A DNA stretch of 64,000 nt from JAWRCU01 sp033542235 (GTDB lineage Bacteria > Pseudomonadota > Alphaproteobacteria > Rhizobiales > Rhizobiaceae), in contig NZ_JAWRCU010000007.1 of the NCBI RefSeq assembly GCF_033542235.1, forward strand, positions 186,001 through 250,000, in the 5' to 3' direction. Below the pieces are notes generated by a model that saw nothing but the letters and a program-made list of their open reading frames with translations, was not told where the DNA came from and did no database searches. The position numbers and the translations under genes are program-made. This document shows positions 1 through 7,658 of this stretch, one piece after another (position 1 is the stretch's first letter; each line of letters starts with the position of its first letter).

Positions 1-632
1 ACCTGTTCGGGCGCCGTACCGCGATCATGCAGGGGCGCCTTCATCTTTATGAAGGCTGGAAGCCGCGTGACATCGGGGCCGCCGTCTATCTCCTGAAGAG
101 GCTCGGCGCGCGGACCTTCGTGGTCACCAACGCTTCGGGCGGACTCAATCCAGAATTCGCCGCCGGCGACGTGATGCTGATCGAGGACCATTTGAACTTC
201 ACCGGCATGAGCCCGCTGATCGGCGCGAATGACGATTCGATCGGGCTGCGCTTTCCCGATCAGTCCCGCCTCTACGGTCCCGAGCTGCGCCAGATTGCCG
301 TCGAGGCGGCCGCGGTGGCAGGTGTCGCGATCCGCAGAGGCATCTATTGCGGTTTGAACGGCCCCGAGCTCGAAACTTCCGCCGAACGGCGCTTCTTCCG
401 CGCCGCGGGCGGCGATGCCGTCGGGATGTCGACAGTGATGGAGGTGATCGCGGCCAACCATGCCGGCATGAAGGTGCTGGGGCTCTCCGCCGTCTGCAAT
501 GCGGCGACCGGCGGCCCTGATCAGCAGCCCGATACGATCGAGGCGGTCGTGGCGATGGCTGCTGTTTGTGGCGTCAAGATCGAGGCCATCCTGAAGCATG
601 TTTTCCCAAAGTTGCCGAAGGCATCGGCATAG
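1..632 (+). CDS. Purine nucleoside phosphorylase, 6-oxopurine type (5' end cut by window)
   Basis: This is the 3' part of a trimeric PNP/MTAP-family phosphorylase, which cleaves purine (deoxy)nucleosides with phosphate to base and (deoxy)ribose-1-phosphate. The frame is open from base 3, and sequence just before the first Met (LFGRRTAIMQGR) is already family sequence, so the true start is upstream. The GRLHLYEGW block, the NASGGLN loop and the MSTVMEV block are family hallmarks; the usual Pro in MSTVPE is Met here. The base-binding loop reads VCNAATG: Asn is at the position that separates 6-oxopurine PNPs (Asn) from methylthioadenosine phosphorylases (Asp). I therefore favour guanosine/inosine-type activity although the gene lies near mtnA. 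About 209 residues are visible. Family assignment is firm; the substrate is inferred. Confidence 0.9.
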   Translation, partial: LFGRRTAIMQGRLHLYEGWKPRDIGAAVYLLKRLGARTFVVTNASGGLNPEFAAGDVMLIEDHLNFTGMSPLIGANDDSIGLRFPDQSRLYGPELRQIAVEAAAVAGVAIRRGIYCGLNGPELETSAERRFFRAAGGDAVGMSTVMEVIAANHAGMKVLGLSAVCNAATGGPDQQPDTIEAVVAMAAVCGVKIEAILKHVFPKLPKASA

Positions 633-648
633 CGTGTGAGAGTTGAGA

Positions 649-1443
649 ATGACGATGAAGGATATTCCGTCCGTAGCGAAACTGCTCGACCTGTCGGGCC
701 GGGTAGCGATCGTGACCGGCGCGAGCGGCGGCATCGGTTCGGGCATCGCCCGGCGGTTCGGCGAGGCGGGCGCGAGCGTGGTGTGCCACTACAATGCCAG
801 GAAGGAGGCAGGCGACAAGATCGTTGAAGCGATCGAGGCTGCCGGCGGCAAGGCAGCCGCGATCCAGGCTGACGTTTCGTCTGGGACCGGCGCGGCGAAG
901 CTGGTGGACGATGCGGTCGCCAGGTTCGGCGGCGTCGACATTCTCATCAACAATGCCGGGCTGCAGCCGGCCAAGCCGCTCGCCGATGTCGCCGAGGCCG
1001 ACTGGAACGAGATGATGGCCGCCAATGTCGCTGGGCCCTTCCTGCTGGTGAAGGCCCTGGTGGACCATCTGCGCCAGATGGGGAAGGGCGGTTCGGTCGT
1101 CAACATCGCCTCGATCGAAGGCCACAATCCGGCGTCGTGGCATGGGCATTACGCGACCTCGAAGGCGGCCCTCCTGATGTTCACCAAGGCGGCTGCGCTC
1201 GAGTTTGGCGAGTACGGTGTCCGTGTGAACTCGGTCTGTCCTGGCCTCATCCACCGGGATGGCATTGAGCAAGGCTGGCCGGAGGGCGTCGGACGCTGGC
1301 AGGCTGCGGCGGCGCTGAAACGTCTCGGCCAGCCTGAGGACATAGCCGATGCCTGCCTTTTCCTCGCCTCCGACGCGGCGCGCTGGATCACCGGCGCAGA
1401 CTTGATTGTCGATGGCGGCGTCATGGCCCGCCCGACCTGGTGA
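649..1443 (+). CDS. SDR family NAD(P)-dependent oxidoreductase
   Basis: Classical short-chain dehydrogenase of 264 residues, oxidising or reducing a hydroxyl/carbonyl with NAD(P). The cofactor motif TGASGGIG is at residues 23-30, NNAG lies near residue 103, and the catalytic Ser155, Tyr168 and Lys172 (YATSK) are all present. A TTG at 643 is in frame, but the ATG at 649 after a GAG-rich stretch is the better start; ATG 655 is also possible. It begins 16 bases after the nucleoside phosphorylase stop and is followed by a second SDR and an mtnA-type gene on the same strand, so it is probably co-transcribed. Substrate unknown; a pentose- or deoxypentose-derived polyol or aldehyde would fit the neighbours, but that is inference. 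Confidence 0.88.
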   Translation: MTMKDIPSVAKLLDLSGRVAIVTGASGGIGSGIARRFGEAGASVVCHYNARKEAGDKIVEAIEAAGGKAAAIQADVSSGTGAAKLVDDAVARFGGVDILINNAGLQPAKPLADVAEADWNEMMAANVAGPFLLVKALVDHLRQMGKGGSVVNIASIEGHNPASWHGHYATSKAALLMFTKAAALEFGEYGVRVNSVCPGLIHRDGIEQGWPEGVGRWQAAAALKRLGQPEDIADACLFLASDAARWITGADLIVDGGVMARPTW

Positions 1444-1467
1444 ATTTCGAACGTTAGGTGAAATGAC

Positions 1468-2235
1468 ATGAGTGCACTTCAGGACAGAGTGGTTGCGGTT
1501 ACGGGCGGCGCCGGCGGCATCGCGCGAGGCATCGCCGAGGCGATCCTCGAGGCGGGCGGGCGTGTCGGCCTGATGGATCTCGACCGCGCCAAGGTGGAGG
1601 CAGCCGCCTCGGCGTTGAATGCGGGCGATCGCGTGGTCGGCCTTGTCGCCGATGTCACCGACGAGGCCAGCACGGAAGCCGCCCTGAAGACGCTGGTCGA
1701 ACGGATGGGCAGGCTGGATGGACTGGTCAACAACGCCGGCATCGTCCGGCTCGGCCCTGCCGACGAGACGACGGCGGCCGGCCTTGACCTGGAACTCGCC
1801 GTCAACGTGAAGGGCGTATTCCTCACGGCGCAGGCTGCGGCGCGGCTATTCACGAATGGCGGGTCGATCGTCAACATCGCCTCCAACGCCGGTAAGGTGG
1901 GCTACCGCAACATGGCCGGCTACAATGCCTCCAAGGCTGCGGTGATCAACCTTACTCGCTCACTGGCGCTGGAATGGGCGGAGCGCGGCATCAATGTGAA
2001 TGCCGTCTGTCCGGGAGGCGTCGCCACCGATATGCTGAAGAGCGTGGCCGACTTCCTTGCGCCGCGCCTGTCCCAGGACAAGGACGCGCTGTTCCAGACC
2101 ATGTATCCGGCGCAGCTCGGCCGCCACATCCAGCCGATCGAGGTCGGGCGCGTCGTCGCCTTCCTTCTGTCGGATGCGGCAGTGATCATCCGCGGCCAGT
2201 CGATCAACGTCGACGGCGGCGACACGCCCTACTGA
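1468..2235 (+). CDS. SDR family oxidoreductase
   Basis: A second, distinct classical SDR of 255 residues. The Rossmann motif TGGAGGIA is near the N-terminus, NNAG follows mid-domain, and catalytic Ser139, Tyr152 and Lys156 (YNASK) are intact. The C-terminal INVDGGDTPY tail is typical of the 3-oxoacyl-ACP-reductase-like/sugar-alcohol branch. The start at 1468 is preceded by AGGTGA. It lies 24 bases after the first SDR and 52 bases before the mtnA-type isomerase. Two adjacent SDRs between a phosphorylase and an aldose-1-phosphate isomerase suggest successive oxidation/reduction of one sugar-derived substrate; the specificity cannot be read from the sequence. Confidence 0.88.
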   Translation: MSALQDRVVAVTGGAGGIARGIAEAILEAGGRVGLMDLDRAKVEAAASALNAGDRVVGLVADVTDEASTEAALKTLVERMGRLDGLVNNAGIVRLGPADETTAAGLDLELAVNVKGVFLTAQAAARLFTNGGSIVNIASNAGKVGYRNMAGYNASKAAVINLTRSLALEWAERGINVNAVCPGGVATDMLKSVADFLAPRLSQDKDALFQTMYPAQLGRHIQPIEVGRVVAFLLSDAAVIIRGQSINVDGGDTPY

Positions 2236-2287
2236 CAAGTGAGCAGGGCGGAAAGATTGCGCGAGTAGGCAATCACGGGAGCGAGAC

Positions 2288-3394
2288 ATGAAAGTCGGCG
2301 ATCGCCATTTCCGGACCATCTGGCTGAACAAGGACGAGCACTCGGTCGACATCATCGATCAGCGATGGCTGCCACATTCGTTCCGTATCGAAACGCTGCG
2401 CTCCATGCGAGAAGCAGCCGTGGCGATCAAGGACATGTGGGTGCGCGGCGCGCCGCTGATCGGCGTGACCGCCGCCTACGGCATCGCGCTGCAGATGCGT
2501 GACGATCCGTCGGATGCCGCCCTGGAAACCGCCTGGACCACGCTCCACGAAACGCGACCGACCGCGATAAACCTCCGCTGGGCATTGAACGAGATGCGTC
2601 GCGAGCTGAAACCGCTGCCGCCATCCTCCCGAGCCGGCGCGGCCTATGCGAAGGCCGCCGCCATGGCCGACGAGGACGTGGAGCTCAACCGGGGCATCGG
2701 CCGCAACGGGCTGGAGATCATCCGGCAGATCGCGGCGCGCAAGGGGCAGGGCGAGCCGGTCAACATCCTGACTCACTGCAATGCCGGGTGGCTCGCCACC
2801 GTGGACTACGGCACCGCAACTGCGCCGGTCTACCTAGCGACCGAAGAGCGCATTCCTGTCCATGTCTATGTGGACGAGACGCGGCCGCGCAACCAGGGCG
2901 CGTTCCTTACTGCATGGGAGATGGCCGGCCACGGTGTGCCCCACACGCTCATCGTTGACAATGCCGGCGGCCACCTGATGCAGCGTGGCCAGATTGACAT
3001 GGTGATCGTCGGCACCGATCGCACGACTGCCAACGGCGACGTCTGCAACAAGATCGGCACCTATCTGAAGGCGCTCGCCGCAAGGGACAATGACGTGCCG
3101 TTCTATGTCGCGCTGCCGTCACCGACCATCGACTGGACCGTTCATGACGGACTGAAGGAGATCCCTATCGAGGAGCGGTCCGCCGATGAGGTGTCCTTCG
3201 TGCAGGGCCGGCTGGCCGACGGCACCGTGGCGCAGGTACGGATCTCGCCGGATGCGACGCCGGCGGCCAACCCGGCCTTCGACGTAACGCCGGCGCGGCT
3301 GGTGAGCGGGCTGATCACCGAGCGCGGCGTCTGCGAGGCATCGCCGCGCGGGCTGCGGGCGATGTTCCCGGAGGCAGTGAAGGCGGCGGAGTGA
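2288..3394 (+). CDS. mtnA: S-methyl-5-thioribose-1-phosphate isomerase family protein (MtnA/eIF2B-like)
   Basis: Aldose-1-phosphate to ketose-1-phosphate isomerase of the MtnA family; the classical substrate is methylthioribose-1-phosphate in methionine salvage. The 368-residue length is normal. The motifs VRGAPLIG, THCNAG (Cys164) and VGTDRT (Asp244) are present, and the 80-residue spacing of the catalytic Cys/Asp pair matches that of characterised MtnA. The neighbouring phosphorylase looks 6-oxopurine-type, and no mtnK, mtnB or other salvage gene is visible, so the in vivo substrate could be ribose-1-phosphate or 5-deoxyribose-1-phosphate rather than MTR-1-P. A decayed copy of the last ~100 bases is at 13428-13530. 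Confidence 0.92.
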   Translation: MKVGDRHFRTIWLNKDEHSVDIIDQRWLPHSFRIETLRSMREAAVAIKDMWVRGAPLIGVTAAYGIALQMRDDPSDAALETAWTTLHETRPTAINLRWALNEMRRELKPLPPSSRAGAAYAKAAAMADEDVELNRGIGRNGLEIIRQIAARKGQGEPVNILTHCNAGWLATVDYGTATAPVYLATEERIPVHVYVDETRPRNQGAFLTAWEMAGHGVPHTLIVDNAGGHLMQRGQIDMVIVGTDRTTANGDVCNKIGTYLKALAARDNDVPFYVALPSPTIDWTVHDGLKEIPIEERSADEVSFVQGRLADGTVAQVRISPDATPAANPAFDVTPARLVSGLITERGVCEASPRGLRAMFPEAVKAAE

Positions 3395-3480
3395 ACCGCG
3401 CAGCATCGCGGCAGCGCAAACCCGCAAGCTCCATACCTGGAGGGCAGACCGTCATGTGAGGCGTTAGCTTCGCTGCACTC

Positions 3481-4368
3481 TCAAGTGTTGAGATCGGCGA
3501 TTGTCTTCCGGATGACGGCTTCTACCCGCGCCCGCTCCTCGCCCTCAATTGGCAGGCGCGGCGCGCGCACGTGTTCCGGCGCGCCGTAGACGAGGTGCTC
3601 GGCGAGCTTGATGTATTGTACGAGCTTGACGTCGGTATCGAGATGGAAGGCTGGCGTCATGAGCCGGTAGAGGGGCAGCGCCGTTTTCAGGTCACCCGCG
3701 CGGCCTGCGTTGAATAGCGAGACACATTCCTTCGGCCAGGCGTTCGTCATGCCCGAGACCCAGCCGACGATGCCGAGCGCCAGGCTCTCCAGAATAAGGT
3801 CATCGACGCCGCAGAAGATGTCGAAGCGGTCGCCAAAGGCGTTGAAGAGATCGGTAACACGGCGAATGTCGCCGGTCTCCTCCTTGATTGCAACTATGCC
3901 GGGTATGTCGATGAGCTCCTTCAGCGTGTCGATATCGACGTCTACCTTATAGGCGATCGGATTGTTGTAGATCATGACGGGAAGATCGCTCGCTTCGGCG
4001 ACTGCCCGATACCAGGCTGCCGTCTCGCGGCGATCGGTGCGATAGGCGAGGCTCGGAAAGGCCATCAGACCCTCTGCGCCGAGCTTCTGGTAATTGCGCG
4101 CCGCGCTGATCGCGTCGTGAGTCGAGAGTTCAGCGAGACCGGTGAGCAGAGGTACCCGGCCTGCAACCACCTCCTTTGCGGCATTTACCACGGCATCACG
4201 TTCCGCCTGCGTCAGCGTTGCGTTCTCGCCCAGCATCGGCAGCACGATGATGCCCGAGACGCCGTTCCTGATCAGACGTTCGATGCTAGCTTGCGTGGCC
4301 TCATAATCGATTTGGTCCGAGGCCTGCATCTTGGTTGTGACTGCGGGAAAAACGCCGCTCCAGGTCAT
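3481..4368 (-). CDS. Dihydrodipicolinate synthase/N-acetylneuraminate lyase family protein
   Basis: Class I Schiff-base TIM-barrel enzyme of 295 residues, the usual family length. The Schiff-base lysine is Lys162 in the GIVAIKEETGD strand, the MIYNNP block carries the conserved Tyr, and LPMLGEN replaces the GTTGE-type carboxylate-binding loop. The start at 4368 is chosen because a good Shine-Dalgarno (AGTGGAG) lies just upstream and the protein then begins MTWSGVFPAVTT, where family members begin. It is downstream of the UxaA-type dehydratase on the same strand, so it probably acts on the dehydratase product as a 2-keto-3-deoxy-sugar-acid aldolase or as a 5-keto-4-deoxyglucarate dehydratase-type enzyme. 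True DapA function is unlikely here. Confidence 0.88.
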   Translation of the reverse strand: MTWSGVFPAVTTKMQASDQIDYEATQASIERLIRNGVSGIIVLPMLGENATLTQAERDAVVNAAKEVVAGRVPLLTGLAELSTHDAISAARNYQKLGAEGLMAFPSLAYRTDRRETAAWYRAVAEASDLPVMIYNNPIAYKVDVDIDTLKELIDIPGIVAIKEETGDIRRVTDLFNAFGDRFDIFCGVDDLILESLALGIVGWVSGMTNAWPKECVSLFNAGRAGDLKTALPLYRLMTPAFHLDTDVKLVQYIKLAEHLVYGAPEHVRAPRLPIEGEERARVEAVIRKTIADLNT

Positions 4369-4421
4369 TGCTGCTCCACTTTCATTTTTCAGGCTAGTTT
4401 CGGATTTCCATGCTGAAGCCA

Positions 4422-5960
4422 CTACAGCCACGCATTCACGTGCCAGGGCGCGAATTCGTCTTGGCCGTAGCCCAGCAGCTCGCTCTTGGTAGGTTTGCCC
4501 GACGCAGTGGCGAGCATCGCGCTGAAAATCTCCTCGCCCAGTTCTTCCATCGATCTATCGCTGTCGAGGATCGTGCCGCAGTTGATGTCCATGTCATCTT
4601 CCATGCGGGCGAACATTTCTGAATTGGTCGCAAGCTTGATGGATGGCGCTGGCCGGCAGCCGAAGCAGGAGCCGCGGCCGGTGGTGAATGCGATCAGGTT
4701 TGCGCCGCCGGCCACCTGGCCGGTGGCGGACATCGGGTCGAAGCCGGGCGAATCCATGAAAACGAGGCCACATTTGTCGACCCGCTGACCATACCCATAG
4801 ACCTCGACGAGGTTGGTCGTGCCCCCCTTCGCTATTGCACCGAGCGATTTTTCTAGGATGGTGGTGAGGCCGCCGGCCTTGTTGCCGGGCGAGGGATTGT
4901 TGTCGAACCCCTGCGGCTCGTCTTTCGTGTACTCCTCCCACCATTCCAGCAGCCCGATCAGCTTTTCACCTACTTCCCGGCTCGCGGCCCGTTCCAACAG
5001 CAGGTTTTCCGCGCCGTAGATTTCGGGCGTTTCGGAAAGGATTGCCGTGCCGCCACAGGCGACCAGTCGATCAACGGCCACTCCCAGCGCGGGGTTGGCG
5101 GAAATGCCCGAGAAGCTATCCGAGCCGCCGCATTGCAACCCGACCACGAGCCCGCTCGCCGGAACTGGCTGACGCTCGGCCTTTGTGGCGCTCTCCAGCA
5201 TGGCCTCGACCATTTCGATGCCGCGCCTTACGCTGGCACGCGTGCCGCCGGTCTCCTGAATGACGAGCTTCTGCAGATCCTCGCCGAGCTCGAGGCGCTC
5301 TTCCTCTACAAGCTGATCGATCTGGTTGTCCTCGCAGCCCAGCCCGACCAGGAGAACGCCGGAGAAATTCGGGTGTCTGGCATAGCCGCCCAGCGTGCGG
5401 CGCAGCATGTTCATCGACCTGGATCCATCGGCCACGCTGCAGCCGGATTTGTGCGTGAGCGCCACTACGCCATCCACGCCGGGATAGGGCGCGAGCGCCG
5501 CTGGGTTGCGGAAATGATCGGCGATCATGCTGGCGACCAGCGCCGAGCAGTTCACCGAGGTGAGCACGCCGACATGGTTGCGAGTGCCGACCCTGCCATC
5601 CTGCCTCACATAGCCGTCGAAAGTGGGAAGCTCCGACTGCGCAAGCCGTACGGCATTCGAGAGTCTCGTGGCGATCGCACGGCCGGCCATGGAGCGCTCG
5701 AACCCCATATTGTGGAGGTGCACGTGAGCGCCGGCGACGATCGGCACAGTGGCCAGCCCGATCGGCTGGCCGAGGCGGTGGATGACGTCGCCACGCGTGA
5801 GCGGGCGCAGGGCGGCCTTGTGGCCGAACGGTATGTCGGTCGCGGCCAGCAGATCAAACGGGAGCAGCGCCTCGCCGGCCCGAATATCGCGTAGCGCCAC
5901 GGCGACTTCGTCGCCTGCTTTCAGCTGCAGCACCGCCTTCTTCAGTTGCACCACTACCAT
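4422..5960 (-). CDS. UxaA/GarD family sugar-acid dehydratase
   Basis: Member of the altronate/galactarate dehydratase family (512 residues), which removes water from a C6 aldonic or aldaric acid to give a 2-keto-3-deoxy acid. The N-terminal SAF domain (about residues 5-80, ending near HVHLHNM) is followed by the large catalytic domain with VRQDGRVGTRN, TSVNCSA, LTHKSGCS, LQCGGSDSFSG and SCFGCRP blocks. The frame stays open far upstream, but the start at 5960 has a strong GGAGGGGGA site and places the SAF domain at the N-terminus. The gap to the DHDPS-family gene is 53 bases. The regulator is divergent, with a palindrome 32 bases upstream of this start. Which acid is used (altronate, galactarate or another) is not settled by sequence. 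Confidence 0.88.
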   Translation of the reverse strand: MVVVQLKKAVLQLKAGDEVAVALRDIRAGEALLPFDLLAATDIPFGHKAALRPLTRGDVIHRLGQPIGLATVPIVAGAHVHLHNMGFERSMAGRAIATRLSNAVRLAQSELPTFDGYVRQDGRVGTRNHVGVLTSVNCSALVASMIADHFRNPAALAPYPGVDGVVALTHKSGCSVADGSRSMNMLRRTLGGYARHPNFSGVLLVGLGCEDNQIDQLVEEERLELGEDLQKLVIQETGGTRASVRRGIEMVEAMLESATKAERQPVPASGLVVGLQCGGSDSFSGISANPALGVAVDRLVACGGTAILSETPEIYGAENLLLERAASREVGEKLIGLLEWWEEYTKDEPQGFDNNPSPGNKAGGLTTILEKSLGAIAKGGTTNLVEVYGYGQRVDKCGLVFMDSPGFDPMSATGQVAGGANLIAFTTGRGSCFGCRPAPSIKLATNSEMFARMEDDMDINCGTILDSDRSMEELGEEIFSAMLATASGKPTKSELLGYGQDEFAPWHVNAWL

Positions 5961-5991
5961 TCCCCCTCCGAGGGCACTCCGTATAGTCGCT

Positions 5992-6007
5992 TGATTGTCA
6001 GCAATCA
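5992..6007. promoter_or_regulatory. Palindromic operator 1 between the UxaA-type gene and gntR
   Basis: TGATTGTCAGCAATCA is a perfect inverted repeat (TGATTG-TCAG-CAATCA) in the divergent promoter region, 32 bases upstream of the dehydratase start. A near copy follows at 6047-6062. Size and symmetry fit a dimeric GntR/FCD regulator, so the adjacent GntR protein is the likely binder. Confidence 0.6.
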
Positions 6008-6046
6008 GCAAGAGCAAAGTTGCGAATAGGGTTGCGATGCGCTGGT

Positions 6047-6062
6047 CGATTGTCAGCAATTG
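6047..6062. promoter_or_regulatory. Palindromic operator 2 upstream of gntR
   Basis: CGATTGTCAGCAATTG shares the 13-base core GATTGTCAGCAAT with the site at 5992-6007, 55 bases away. One base differs in each outer arm. It lies 62 bases upstream of the gntR start, consistent with autoregulation. Confidence 0.58.
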
Positions 6063-6123
6063 CCATTGCACGCATGGAATCGTCCGAATATGTAGGGGTT
6101 CTGAACAGTTGCGAGTCGGCGAG

Positions 6124-6825
6124 ATGGCGAAACTGGCAAGTCTCAGGGCGGAGAAAAGGCTGCTCGACCGCCGGGCGGCCGACCAGATCCGCGCGCATAT
6201 ACTGTCGGGCGTATTGCCGGCCGGAGGGCGTCTTCTGGAGACGCAACTCTCGGAAGAGCTCGAAGTCAGCCGCGGTACCGTGCGCTCCGCCCTTGCCCAA
6301 CTTGCCAATGAGGGTTTGGTCCAGCAGGTCGCCTTCACGCGCTGGGAGGTTTCTGGCGCCTCAGTATCCGATGCCTGGGAAATCTACACTCTGCGGGGTG
6401 CGCTCGAGGGATTGGCCGCTCGGCTTGCGGCGACCAATGTCACCGAAGCCGACGGCAAACGATTGCGTGCCGTTGCGGACCAGCTCCAGCAGGCGATTCG
6501 CAAGCGACGCTTCGAAGAAGCGATAGAAATCGATTTCGACTTGCACACCGCGATCGTCGAGCTGGCACAGCACCGGCGGCTCGCCGAGCAGCACCGCTTC
6601 ATCCTGCAGCAAGTGCGCTTCCATATGGTGCAATCGGGCTTCTTCCCTGAGGACTATGACGAGCTAATCGCTGCGCACAAGGCTCTGATCGAGGCGGTCA
6701 TCGCCGGCGATGCCGATCGCGCCGAGAAGCTCGCCCGCAGCCACAATGACTCCGAGGTCAAGCAACTCGCAAAGATGCTGAAGCAGAACGCGAGCATGCA
6801 GAAGGTGAAGGGACGGGCCTCCTGA
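6124..6825 (+). CDS. GntR family transcriptional regulator (FCD domain)
   Basis: A 233-residue FadR-subfamily regulator. The winged helix spans about residues 10-75 (DQIRAHILSGVLPAGGRL, SEELEVSRGTVRSALAQLANEGLV), followed by an all-helical FCD ligand domain with the typical ALEGLAARLAA and FHTAIVELAQH-like segments. The start at 6124 gives the normal family length; the frame is open upstream, but that part does not resemble the family. It is divergent from the dehydratase/aldolase pair, and two copies of a GATTGTCAGCAAT palindrome lie between them, so it most likely represses that pair and itself until the sugar acid or an intermediate binds. Confidence 0.9.
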   Translation: MAKLASLRAEKRLLDRRAADQIRAHILSGVLPAGGRLLETQLSEELEVSRGTVRSALAQLANEGLVQQVAFTRWEVSGASVSDAWEIYTLRGALEGLAARLAATNVTEADGKRLRAVADQLQQAIRKRRFEEAIEIDFDLHTAIVELAQHRRLAEQHRFILQQVRFHMVQSGFFPEDYDELIAAHKALIEAVIAGDADRAEKLARSHNDSEVKQLAKMLKQNASMQKVKGRAS

Positions 6826-6977
6826 CCGACGAGATTCGCTGCAGGTTCCAACGTCGCTTGAAACTGACCAGTCTCATCACCACTGGGATCGGCTTGCGCC
6901 GCATACGACGGAAGCGCAGGGCATCGGTATAGTGTGGCAGCGGTTGAACTCTGCAGCGAAAAGGGGTTGCCATGAGA

Positions 6978-7619
6978 TCATTGCCGCCCCAGCGCTTGGC
7001 GCAAATTTTCGCTTAGGATCACCGCCTCGCAGCCGCAGTTGTCGAGTGCGCGCCGGATGACCGCAAGATCGGTCTCCGCGTTGTGTTCCGACGCGTAACC
7101 ATAGGCGGCGGGATCGCCGGGGTAACGGCCGGCGGGATGTTGGTAGAGATCGATGCCGGCGATTACGATGCGTTTCGGCTGAAGCGCGGCGGCTACGGCC
7201 ACCATCAAGGCGCCATTGGTCGGAACGACCGGCTGCGTGAAGTTTGCGAACGGCGGATCGAAACCGTCGAGGAATATGTACCCCGCGCGCGGCGGCCAGG
7301 CGCGCAACGCGTGGCGAACAAGGATCGGGCTGCCACGCGCTTCTGTCGGGAAGGCGACGACGGGCTGGCGCGGCAGTCGCACGAGATCCGGATCGCCGGT
7401 AAAGACGACGTCGGGCGCTGTCATCCAGCTCCGCTCTGCCCAAATCCAGTTCACCCTGAAGAGCGTCGCGCATGTGTATTCCGTCAGTCTGCGGTCCTCT
7501 GACGAAGGGCCGTTGCCCAGGCAGGCGATGGTTTGCGGATTGCCGAGCCGGCTCTTCAATTCACCTAGCGTAGAGATCCGATGGCCCCCGAGGAGGTTGA
7601 TCAGGGATGTTCCTCTCAT
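6978..7619 (-). CDS. GT42/DUF115-like protein, putative sialyltransferase-fold
   Basis: A 213-residue soluble protein with features of the GT42/DUF115 (Cst-II-like) glycosyltransferase fold: an early nucleotide-binding CLGNGPSS motif (about residues 33-40), then FRVNWIW, VFTGDPDLV, a central GYIFLDGFDPP segment, VPTNGALMVAVAAAL and GIDLYQHP, and a late SEHNAETDLAVIRRALD helix. No membrane segment or signal peptide is evident and no clear ribosome-binding site precedes the start. It is the last gene of a leftward run after the aldehyde dehydrogenase and TRAP genes. A sugar-transferase-like protein at the end of a catabolic operon is unusual. Activity as a transferase is a fold-based guess. Confidence 0.6.
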   Translation of the reverse strand: MRGTSLINLLGGHRISTLGELKSRLGNPQTIACLGNGPSSEDRRLTEYTCATLFRVNWIWAERSWMTAPDVVFTGDPDLVRLPRQPVVAFPTEARGSPILVRHALRAWPPRAGYIFLDGFDPPFANFTQPVVPTNGALMVAVAAALQPKRIVIAGIDLYQHPAGRYPGDPAAYGYASEHNAETDLAVIRRALDNCGCEAVILSENLRQALGRQ

Positions 7620-7658
7620 CGCGAGGCGAGATCAGTTCCACCGGGTCGGGAATGTCCG

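Noticed and set aside
5961..6338. N-terminal extension of the UxaA-type dehydratase
   Set aside because: It runs through the operator region into gntR; the SAF domain starts right at 5960 after a strong ribosome-binding site.
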